From Streptomyces sp. NBC_00820 (GTDB taxonomy: Bacteria > Actinomycetota > Actinomycetes > Streptomycetales > Streptomycetaceae): a stretch of 64,000 nt of DNA. Each line of letters begins with the position of its first letter. Within the stretch, counting starts at the first letter, position 1. Both the position numbers and the translations under genes were made by a program. This document shows positions 38,625-45,244 of this stretch, one piece after another. A model generated the notes under the pieces. The model was not told the origin of the DNA. It was given only the letters and a program-made list of their open reading frames with translations, and ran no database searches. The stretch covers positions 5,870,501 to 5,934,500 of the forward strand of contig NZ_CP108882.1 in assembly GCF_036347055.1 (NCBI RefSeq), read 5' to 3'.

Positions 38625-39104
38625 CTACTTGAAGTACTCGTTGAGCTGGGACACCGACACGGTGGATCCGTCACTGCCGCGCAGGACGGTCCCGATCTTC
38701 GCGTCGTCCTCCGCGTGCAGCTTCTTCGTGAAGTCCAGGTGGTCGGAGATGTGCGCACAGGCCTGGAGGACGGACTTGACCTGCGACGTCCAGATCTCGA
38801 CGGTCGTCTCCAGGGCGCCCCCCGTCTGGAAGCCGTGCGACTTCAGGGCGGACGCCGCCTGCGCCGTCGAGCCGGCTCCTCCGCTGCCGGCCCCGGCCCC
38901 GGCGATGTCGGCCTGGCTCCGTACGTCGTCGTACAGGAGGTGGGCCTCGTGCCCGACCGCACCCAGGTCGTCCTGGTACACCACCAGGTCGCCGGTTCCC
39001 CCGCCCCCGCCACCACCGTCCGGTGCCAGCTGATTGAGGCGCGTGTGGGTCGACGGCCGCTCGGCGGCCTGAGCCTTGAGCTGTTCCCACTCGTCCCATG
39101 CCAT
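38625..39104 (-). CDS. Helical WXG-like partner protein
   Basis: A 159-residue, Gly-rich yet helical protein opening a minus-strand three-gene operon. The N-terminus MAWDEWEQLKAQAAERPSTH is followed by a Gly run (30-37), a helix with DLVVYQDDLGAVGHEAHLLYDD, a Gly/Ala linker, and a final helical pair (LETTVEIWTSQVKSVLQAC and ISDHLDFTKKLHAEDD). The last helical pair resembles WXG100/ESX partner proteins although the turn reads WTS, not WXG. Its stop overlaps the ribosome-binding site of the large WXG gene. A chaperone or co-secreted partner role is inferred. No signal peptide. Confidence 0.65.
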   Translation of the reverse strand: MAWDEWEQLKAQAAERPSTHTRLNQLAPDGGGGGGGTGDLVVYQDDLGAVGHEAHLLYDDVRSQADIAGAGAGSGGAGSTAQAASALKSHGFQTGGALETTVEIWTSQVKSVLQACAHISDHLDFTKKLHAEDDAKIGTVLRGSDGSTVSVSQLNEYFK

Positions 39105-39692
39105 CGGGTGGACCCCTTCCCCTGTGACCCCCGTCGGTCTTCCCGTCGAGAGACGCGGGGCGGTGCCGACGTTCCGGTGTGCCGTCAAGTTAGCAACGGG
39201 GCCCGCGTGAAATCTCCGTCACCGTCAAGGTGTGATGTCCGCCGCGCGTGAAGGTTCCGAGGAGACGGGCGGCGCCCGCTTCCGCAGGCGAGTGGGGCAC
39301 GTCCGTCCCGTCGCCACGAGAGTCCTGCGTCCCCGCCCTGCGCGTCGATCCTGACCTGGTCGAACTGTTCGACAAGGCGGCGTGACCTCCGCAGGGTGAG
39401 GTTTTGTGGTTGCAAAGTTCACCCGTGACCGGATCGAGTGGACCCGGCCACAGGGCGGATGTGAATCTTCTGCGGTGATGTCGGGATCCCTCTGTCTACT
39501 CCATACCGATTGCGGGTTTTTGGGGTCTTGTGACCGACCGCTTCGGGACGGCATCGCAACTGAACCGTCGCAGAGTTCAGTTGGCCGCGATTTACACAGT
39601 GACTACAGTGGTCGATGAAGGTACGGGTGTGCGGTGCGCGCCGCCTGGGCCGTCAAAAGTTGTACAAACGGGGAAACGGGGAAGGGGTCGCA
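39105..39692. promoter_or_regulatory. Divergent regulatory region between the two WXG cassettes
   Basis: 588 bases, AT-richer than surroundings around 39400-39610. It holds no credible gene; short open frames at 39185-39415 and 39406-39618 lack coding bias and ribosome-binding sites. A good plus-strand promoter is listed separately (39581-39609). On the minus strand TAACTT at about 39187-39192 is a possible -10 for the 159-residue gene, without a matching -35. A repeated ACAGTG word occurs at 39595-39610. Confidence 0.55.
39581..39609 (+). promoter_or_regulatory. Vegetative-type promoter of the plus-strand WXG cassette
   Basis: TTGGCC (39581-39586) and TACAGT (39604-39609) are exactly 17 bases apart, one of the best -35/-10 pairs in the window. 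Transcription would start near 39616, leaving a leader of about 77 bases before the GTG at 39693, or almost none if the ATG at 39615 is used. Confidence 0.6.
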
Positions 39693-40172
39693 GTGGGTGA
39701 CGGTGGCGGCTCGGACGTGAGGCGCGGAGTCGACGCGCTGTCGGCGTTCAAGGACCAGATCGACAAGGCGCTGGGCGACTTCGAGGGTTCTCCCGGCAGC
39801 CCGTCCAAGATCGAGGAACAGGCGCTCGGCCGTACGTCGTTCGGTGGTGTGAATGCCCAGTTCGACGAGGCCGGCAATCTGCACACGCAATACGAGCACG
39901 TGCATGAGCGCCTCATTCACCTCTCGAAAACGCTGGGCCTGCACATCGAGGCCCTGAAGCTCGCCACGCACGCGGCCGATGTCACCTACGACGGGACCGA
40001 GGACGAGGTGCGGCGCCGGTTCTGGCAGATCCAGCACCAGCTCGATGACGATTATCAGCAGGCCGTCAAGCAGCAGCGGGAGCACGACCAGGTTGCCAAG
40101 ACGGGCGACCACGGCGGCAAGGCGGACTCGGGGCGCGGCCACAACGAGACGGTGGGGGCGGACCAGGCATGA
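39693..40172 (+). CDS. Esx-like helical partner protein of the second WXG cassette
   Basis: A 159-residue helical protein. The core has helix DVRRGVDALSAFKDQIDKAL, a linker, and helix LIHLSKTLGLHIEALKLATHAADV. It is followed by YDGTE (99-103), which fits the YxxxD/E secretion signal, and the octapeptide DGTEDEVR (100-107) that also occurs in EsxB of this locus (DGTEDEVR, 85-92). The rest of the C-terminus is polar. GTG at 39693 has GGGGAAGGGG just upstream; an ATG at 39615 would add 26 residues without a ribosome-binding site. The stop overlaps the next gene (ATGA), so the two are coupled. Role as secreted partner is inferred. Confidence 0.7.
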   Translation: MGDGGGSDVRRGVDALSAFKDQIDKALGDFEGSPGSPSKIEEQALGRTSFGGVNAQFDEAGNLHTQYEHVHERLIHLSKTLGLHIEALKLATHAADVTYDGTEDEVRRRFWQIQHQLDDDYQQAVKQQREHDQVAKTGDHGGKADSGRGHNETVGADQA

Positions 40173-41962
40173 GCGACGACTGGAAGAAGAAGCCTCAGTA
40201 CAAGTCCGATGTGCAGCAGGTCGGCCAAGAGGTCGACGGCAAGGTCACGCCTGTCACCACCGCGCAGAACGTGCTGGCGCACATGCCGTTCTTCGGTGGT
40301 GTCCGTGTCAACCTCCTCGGCTCGACGAACTTCGAGGACCACGATCTCAACGAGATGATCGACCTGGTCCAGCATGCCAACCCCGATCACCTCGAGCTGA
40401 CCGGCAAGTCCCTGTGGGACGCCGGCACCGCCATTCGCAGGGCCGCGGTGGACCTGGAGAAGCATCTCGGTGTCGACTGGGAGGGTGAGGGCGCCACCGC
40501 CTTCCATGGCTGGACCCAGAATCTCCTGACCTACACCCACCAGCTCGCGGGCTACGCCGACCACGCGGCCACCCAGCTGTCCGTGGCGGCCACGGGTCTG
40601 GCCTCCGTGCGCAGCGCCATGCCACCTCGGGACACCCGGCCGCATGCCGACCAGAAGCTCCCCACCGAACTACCCAAGACCAAGCAGGTCGACGGCAACC
40701 CTGACTACGCGGCCGCGCTGAAGGTCGAGAACAACCGGCAAGAAGCGATCAACCAGATGAACCGTCTGGCGTCGTTCTATCAGGTGTCGGCGACGGAGCT
40801 GCACAAGCAGCCGGAGCCGGATCCGCTGTCGGCGATGCCCAATGTCGGAGTGCCTCAGCCGAGTTCGCGGGATGTCGAGTCTGCATACCGAAGGCACGAT
40901 TCGGGATCGTCGCCGGTGCGGACCGCCGCGATCCAGGAGGATGTGGCGGGGCACCACGCTTCTTCCGCCCCGACCGGAACCGACGTCGGTGGGCACGTAC
41001 GTCCCGTCAATGATGTGCACGATCCCGTCACGCGTCCCGGCGACGACGTCGGCACGAAGATCGACACGGTGGACACGCTGCCCCCTCAGGCGCCCGCGCA
41101 GCATGGCACGCCGACGCCGACTCTCCCCACCACGGGTGGAGGCGGCGGGCAGACACCTCCCCTGATCACCGGCCCGTCGGCGCCGCCGATGGCCCCGCCC
41201 GTCGGCCGTTCCGGCGGTTACGGCCCGGTCGGCCGGCTTCCCCTGTCCACGCAGGGCCGTCCCGGTCAGTCCGGTACCGCGAGCGGACGGGTCCCGCAGG
41301 GGCCCGAAGGGCAGGCCGGGCGTGCCACGGCCGGCGGTCGTGCGACGCAGGGCCCCTTGGGGCAGGCGGGGCGTGCTGCAGGGCGCACGACGCCGACCGG
41401 TCAGCCGGGTATGCGGGGTGCCACGGAGGCGGGCCGTTCGCCCATGGGGCGTGCTGTCACTGGCGGTACCCCGAGGCCGGCCAACTCGCCGGGCGGGCGC
41501 ACCGGAACCGCTGGTTCCAGTGGTCCTGTGCGCAATGGCGTGGTGGGTGGCAAGCCGGTCTCCGGTCGCTCCGGCACTGCCGGATCCAACCCGCGTATGC
41601 CGCGCGGCACGGTCGTCGGTGCCGAGGAACAGGCCTCCTCCACCCCGGTGAGGGGTGCTCTCGGTCAGCGGGGTGTCGTGGGTGCTCCCGCCGCCAAGGC
41701 CGAACCGGGCGCCGCGCGGCAGGTCCTGCGTTCGGCCGGCAACCCCGAGGGTGTGGTCGGCGCACCTCGTAATAAGAACAGTGCCGCCTCGTCCCCCGAA
41801 GATCCGGCGGTCGGTAGTGGTGGCCGGGGGCGCGGTCGTGGTGTCGTGGGGGAGCGGCAGGGCCCGGAAGGTGGGACCGGTCGTGCCGGTGGACCGTCCG
41901 AGAAGGAACAGCACCGTTCGTCCCGCAAGCAGCGACGTGAGACGCCCCAGAAGAGCGACTGA
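40169..41962 (+). CDS. WXG-headed protein with long Gly/Arg/Pro repeat tail; putative type VII cargo
   Basis: A 597-residue protein. The N-terminal 150 residues are a WXG100/PPE-like helical hairpin: MIDLVQHANPDHLELTGKSL, turn VDWEGEGATAF (Trp104-Glu-Gly106), then LLTYTHQLAGYADHAATQL. From about residue 240 onward the chain is disordered and repetitive: first Pro/Thr-rich, then Gly-Arg-Ala units such as GQAGRA, then at least five VVG-containing units (NGVVGGKP, GTVVGAEE, RGVVGAPA, EGVVGAPR, RGVVGERQ). No signal peptide or membrane helix. The ATG overlaps the preceding stop. PPE-type proteins in mycobacteria are secreted through ESX systems with a small partner; the same is inferred here. Confidence 0.72.
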   Translation: MSDDWKKKPQYKSDVQQVGQEVDGKVTPVTTAQNVLAHMPFFGGVRVNLLGSTNFEDHDLNEMIDLVQHANPDHLELTGKSLWDAGTAIRRAAVDLEKHLGVDWEGEGATAFHGWTQNLLTYTHQLAGYADHAATQLSVAATGLASVRSAMPPRDTRPHADQKLPTELPKTKQVDGNPDYAAALKVENNRQEAINQMNRLASFYQVSATELHKQPEPDPLSAMPNVGVPQPSSRDVESAYRRHDSGSSPVRTAAIQEDVAGHHASSAPTGTDVGGHVRPVNDVHDPVTRPGDDVGTKIDTVDTLPPQAPAQHGTPTPTLPTTGGGGGQTPPLITGPSAPPMAPPVGRSGGYGPVGRLPLSTQGRPGQSGTASGRVPQGPEGQAGRATAGGRATQGPLGQAGRAAGRTTPTGQPGMRGATEAGRSPMGRAVTGGTPRPANSPGGRTGTAGSSGPVRNGVVGGKPVSGRSGTAGSNPRMPRGTVVGAEEQASSTPVRGALGQRGVVGAPAAKAEPGAARQVLRSAGNPEGVVGAPRNKNSAASSPEDPAVGSGGRGRGRGVVGERQGPEGGTGRAGGPSEKEQHRSSRKQRRETPQKSD

Positions 41963-41985
41963 ACACTAACGAGGACTAGACAGGC

Positions 41986-43263
41986 ATGAAGCCAGGGACC
42001 CGCCGGCGCGGCACGACCACTGCCCGCCTGACGAGGCGCAATGCGAGACGTCTGGGTGCCGTGTGTTCGGCACTGGGCGCGTTGGTCATCACCTCGGCGA
42101 CGCTGGCTCCCGAAGCCGCTGCCGTCGACATCCGGTCGAAGCAGTGGTACCTGGACACGATGCGCGCCCAGGAGCTGTGGAAGATCAGCACCGGCAAGGG
42201 GGTGAAGGTTGCCGTGATCGACAGCGGGGTCAATCCGGAAACTCCGTCCCTCAAGGGTCAGGTGCTGGTCGACGAGGTCCCGACGTCGGTCGCGTATCAC
42301 GTCACTCAGGACTACGACGGGCACGGCACCTCCATGGCCGAACTCATCGCGGGTACCGGAGCAGGTGGAGGAATCAAGGGCGTTGCTCCGGACGCGAAGA
42401 TCATTCCTTTTCGTGTCGCTCTCGGGGGACTGAAGGACGCCAAGGAAAAAAGCAAGACGGCCGACGAGGCCCACGCGATACGTGCTGCCGCTGACACCGA
42501 CGCCAAGATCATCAATATGTCCTTTGGTGGGATATATCCTGATTCGGAGATGAAGGATGCCATGAAATATGCGGCATCCAAGGGGAAGTTGATGTTTGCT
42601 TCCGTCGGCAACGGTGGGAGCGGGAAGAACGAGTCCGAATATCCGGCCAGTTATCCGTACGCCAATGGTGTGGCGGCGCTCGACAAAAACGGAACCGTGG
42701 GTAAATTCTCCACCCATGGTGACGATGTAGACCTTGCGGCGCCAGGGGTCGACCTTCCCATTTGGTGTGACAGCACATTCACCGAGTACTGCGACAGCGG
42801 AGGGACCAGCCAGGCCGCCGCCATCGCCTCCGCCTCCGCCGCCCTCGTCTGGTCCGTGCACCCCGACTGGACCGGCAACCAGGTCCTGCGGTCCCTCATC
42901 GACACCGCCGGCCGTTCCTGGCCGAAGAGCAAGCCCAGTAACTACCTCGGTTACGGAATCGTCCGCCCCCGGCGCGTGCTCATCGCCAAGAACATCAACC
43001 CCGGGCCGGCGAACGAAGACCCGCTCGCCTACGAGAACTACGACGGCCCCTCGGGCAGCCCGACTCCGCCGAGCAGCCCCTCTCCTTCCTCCGGCCGCCC
43101 CGCGAAGGAAGCCGGTTCCTCGGGCAGCTCCAACTCCGCAGCCGCCAAGAAGTCCGACTCCGGTGACAACACCCAGACCTGGGTGATCATCGGCGCCGCA
43201 GCAGCCGTACTGGTCGCCGGAGGCGCCGGCTTCGCCGTGCTGCGCGCACGCCGTAACGCCTGA
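41986..43263 (+). CDS. Mycosin (MycP-type subtilase), second copy
   Basis: A 425-residue membrane-anchored subtilase. Signal sequence around LGAVCSALGALVITSATLAPEAAA; catalytic Asp in VAVIDSGVN, His in YDGHGTSMAELIAG, oxyanion Asn in SVGNGGSG, Ser in GGTSQAAAIASASAAL; a Ser/Pro linker and a transmembrane helix (WVIIGAAAAVLVAGGAGFAVL) close it. It differs clearly from the first mycosin, with different Asp and Ser contexts, so it is not a recent duplicate. GC content falls to about 55% over 42481-42780, between the His and Ser codons, then jumps back above 70%, suggesting mosaic origin. GAGGAC precedes the ATG. Presumed to serve the WXG cassette upstream. Confidence 0.9.
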   Translation: MKPGTRRRGTTTARLTRRNARRLGAVCSALGALVITSATLAPEAAAVDIRSKQWYLDTMRAQELWKISTGKGVKVAVIDSGVNPETPSLKGQVLVDEVPTSVAYHVTQDYDGHGTSMAELIAGTGAGGGIKGVAPDAKIIPFRVALGGLKDAKEKSKTADEAHAIRAAADTDAKIINMSFGGIYPDSEMKDAMKYAASKGKLMFASVGNGGSGKNESEYPASYPYANGVAALDKNGTVGKFSTHGDDVDLAAPGVDLPIWCDSTFTEYCDSGGTSQAAAIASASAALVWSVHPDWTGNQVLRSLIDTAGRSWPKSKPSNYLGYGIVRPRRVLIAKNINPGPANEDPLAYENYDGPSGSPTPPSSPSPSSGRPAKEAGSSGSSNSAAAKKSDSGDNTQTWVIIGAAAAVLVAGGAGFAVLRARRNA

Positions 43264-43277
43264 GCGCTTTCCCCAGA

Positions 43278-43302
43278 CCCGCTCGCTCGCCGAGCGAGCG
43301 GG
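43278..43302. terminator. 12-bp-arm palindrome between the second mycosin and esxB
   Basis: CCCGCTCGCTCG (43278-43289) and its complement (43291-43302) flank a single base, giving about 10 bp after loop closure. It probably ends the accessory operon, so esxBA has its own promoter. Confidence 0.65.
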
Positions 43303-43317
43303 GCCCGCTTGCCGCCG

Positions 43318-43339
43318 GTGCCGACGTCGAACTCGGCAC
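43318..43339. promoter_or_regulatory. Inverted repeat upstream of esxB
   Basis: GTGCCGA (43318-43324) and TCGGCAC (43333-43339) are perfect 7-base arms separated by 8 bases, ending 34 bases before the esxB start. It may be an operator or a leader hairpin; no regulator can be assigned. Confidence 0.35.
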
Positions 43340-43373
43340 GAGGCAAGGTCAGTTCACAGAGAAAGGCATGGAA

Positions 43374-43712
43374 ATGGCGCAGCGCCAGAAGGTAAGCGAC
43401 AAGGACATTATCGTCCTCGAAAAGGAGCTTCTGCACCGTTTCGAGGGCATCAAGGGTCAGCTGAAGGAACTCCAGGCCATCATCGACAGCCTCGAGGGCC
43501 ACTGGAAGGGCATCGGCGCCGGTGCGTTCAACACCAAGCAGACCGAGATCAACGAGCGCATGGTCCGCATCGGCAACATCCTGGCCAAGTTCATCGAGGC
43601 CATGACGAACACCCGGAAGATCAAGGACGGCACGGAGGACGAGGTCCGCTCCCAGGTCCAGGGCATCGACGTGGACCTCGGCGGCTCGCACTCCGCCCTC
43701 TCCAGCTACTGA
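43374..43712 (+). CDS. esxB: ESX secretion substrate EsxB (WXG100 family)
   Basis: A 112-residue helical-hairpin protein secreted as a heterodimer with EsxA in ESX systems; in S. coelicolor the EsxA/EsxB pair is known to affect sporulation. The first helix is VLEKELLHRFEGIKGQL, the WXG turn is HWKGIGAG (Trp44-Lys-Gly46), and the second helix is NERMVRIGNILAKFIEAM. The C-terminus contains DGTEDEVRSQV, an octapeptide shared with the partner protein at 39693, but no Tyr for a full YxxxD/E motif. The ATG at 43374 is preferred over 43368 because AAAGG is 7 bases upstream. Orthologue naming (A versus B) follows gene order and is less certain than family membership. Confidence 0.88.
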   Translation: MAQRQKVSDKDIIVLEKELLHRFEGIKGQLKELQAIIDSLEGHWKGIGAGAFNTKQTEINERMVRIGNILAKFIEAMTNTRKIKDGTEDEVRSQVQGIDVDLGGSHSALSSY

Positions 43713-43750
43713 TCCCCACCAGGCCACAACTTCTCAGCAACGGAGCAAAC

Positions 43751-44053
43751 ATGGGCGTCAACAACAGCGGCGAGCTCGAGGTCACTTACAGCGGTATCGA
43801 CGAGACCGCCACTCAGCTCGCGAACCACGCCAAGCGTCTCGAGGAGAGCCTCGAGGCCATCAAGCAGAAGGTCGCCGGCGTCGCCAGCATGTGGGAGGGC
43901 GAGGCCCACTCCGCGTACGCCGAGCAGCAGGCTGCCTGGGACCGCGAGGCCAAGGGCATCCACGAGGCCCTCATGGCCATCGGCAAGGTCGTGCACGCGG
44001 CCGGCGGCGACTACCAGGGTGGCGACCGCAAGGCCGCCAGCTACTACATGTAA
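43751..44053 (+). CDS. esxA: ESX secretion substrate EsxA (WXG100/ESAT-6 family)
   Basis: A 100-residue WXG100 protein forming the secreted heterodimer with EsxB. Helix 1 contains DETATQLANHAKRLEESLEAI, the turn is SMWEGEAH (Trp48-Glu-Gly50), and helix 2 runs to about residue 82. The flexible C-terminus carries YQGGD (88-92), an exact YxxxD secretion motif, and ends in SYYM. The 38-base gap after esxB and a good ribosome-binding purine stretch indicate co-transcription. A 10-bp hairpin follows. It is the only protein of the main Esx pair with the full export motif. Confidence 0.9.
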   Translation: MGVNNSGELEVTYSGIDETATQLANHAKRLEESLEAIKQKVAGVASMWEGEAHSAYAEQQAAWDREAKGIHEALMAIGKVVHAAGGDYQGGDRKAASYYM

Positions 44054-44092
44054 GACCGCGCGAGCGGAGCTGACCGGCAGGACGCGGTAGCG

Positions 44093-44121
44093 GGGTGGGC
44101 ACGCACGGGAGGTGCCCACCC
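44093..44121. terminator. Hairpin after esxBA
   Basis: GGGTGGGCAC (44093-44102) pairs perfectly with GTGCCCACCC (44112-44121) around a 9-base loop. It likely limits read-through from the highly expressed esxBA unit into the kinase genes, and it buries the alternative GTG start at 44112 of the next gene. Confidence 0.7.
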
Positions 44122-44171
44122 TCTGCCGTGCCGGAGGCCGGGACAGTGCAGACGACGAATCGGGACGGGGA

Positions 44172-45233
44172 ATGCACGCCACAGGAGGTGGCCCGGAGGC
44201 GGCCACCGGAGAAGGACCGGGCGGAGCCGCCGGGACGCGGCGACGGGTGGGGCCCTACAGCCTCATCACCGAGCTGGACGATCCCCGCACAAGGCTCCCG
44301 GTCCCCGAGCGGCGCTACATCGCCCGCAGCACCGACGGGCGGTACACCGTGCTGCTCTCCCTCCCCCGGCCGGGATCGGACGCCCAGCGCTTCATGGCGG
44401 AAGCCGAAGCCTCCCGCTACCTCCTCGGCCCCTGTGCCGCCCCGGTCACCGCTCTGGCCGCCCCGGGCGAGGCCGCCTGGTGCAGTCGCCCGTACCTGCC
44501 CGTCCTGCCGCTGCCGACCGCCCTCGCCGTGCACGGCGGCCCGTTGCCCGAGCGGACGGTGCGTGCCGTCGGTGTGGCCCTCGCGGAGACCCTGGCCGTC
44601 ATCCACGGGCAGGGCCTGACGTACGCGGGTGTGTCCCCCGCGGCCGTCCTGCTCACCGCCGAAGGCCCTCGCCTCTCCTGCTTCGGAGCCGTACGCGCCG
44701 CCGCGCCGGACGGCACCCCGCGCTCCGGACTGCCGGGACTGGAGTCCGGCAGCCTGCCCCCGGAACAGGCGTCCGGAGGCCGCCCGCGCCCCCTCGGCGA
44801 CGTGTACGCCCTCGGCGCGACGCTCGCCTACGCGGCGACCGGCCACACGACCCCGGAGCGCGACGAACTCCCGGCCGCCCTGCGTACGGTCATCACCCGA
44901 TGCCTCTCGCGTGACCCGGGGAACCGCCCCCAACTCGCCGAGCTGATAGTTGCGTTGACCGAGAGCGCCCCTTCCGCTGACGCGCCATCCAGCAACGTGC
45001 CCTCCAGCGATGTACCTTCCACCGGCGCACATTCCACCGATGCACCCCCCGCCGGCACCTCCCCCGCGCCCCGCAACGCGCCCCCGTTCGCCCCCGGATG
45101 GCTCCCCGGCCGTGTGATCGCCGCCCTCGCCCATCAGTCGGCGGCCGTCCTCATGGCGGAGATCCCCGCCGGACTGGCGTCCGCGTCCGCGCCCGCTTCT
45201 CCTCCCGCCCACCCGTCCCTCAGCCGGAACTGA
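44172..45233 (+). CDS. Ser/Thr kinase-fold pseudokinase
   Basis: A 353-residue protein aligned by eye with the two kinases that follow. The kinase fold spans about 25-265, but key residues are gone: no glycine loop, no VAxK lysine (strand YTVLLSL), the HRDLKPxN loop reads TYAGVSPAAVL (Tyr151-Ala-Gly153) and DFG reads CFG (170-172). The APE-like PPEQA, the F-helix region GDVYALGATLAYAATG and the final Arg motif NRPQLAEL are kept, so the fold is conserved while catalysis is not. A Ser/Pro/Thr tail and a terminal helix follow. ATG 44172 has GGGA 6 bases upstream. Gap to the next kinase is 11 bases; a regulatory partner role is inferred. Confidence 0.8.
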   Translation: MHATGGGPEAATGEGPGGAAGTRRRVGPYSLITELDDPRTRLPVPERRYIARSTDGRYTVLLSLPRPGSDAQRFMAEAEASRYLLGPCAAPVTALAAPGEAAWCSRPYLPVLPLPTALAVHGGPLPERTVRAVGVALAETLAVIHGQGLTYAGVSPAAVLLTAEGPRLSCFGAVRAAAPDGTPRSGLPGLESGSLPPEQASGGRPRPLGDVYALGATLAYAATGHTTPERDELPAALRTVITRCLSRDPGNRPQLAELIVALTESAPSADAPSSNVPSSDVPSTGAHSTDAPPAGTSPAPRNAPPFAPGWLPGRVIAALAHQSAAVLMAEIPAGLASASAPASPPAHPSLSRN

Positions 45234-45244
45234 CGACCGCCCCC

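Noticed and set aside
39185-39618. Small open frames in the divergent region between the WXG cassettes
   Set aside because: They lack ribosome-binding sites and coding bias and overlap promoter elements.
44112-44171. Earlier GTG start (44112) for the pseudokinase
   Set aside because: The codon lies in the 3' arm of the hairpin after esxA and the added residues show no kinase-fold content; ATG 44172 has better spacing from a purine run.
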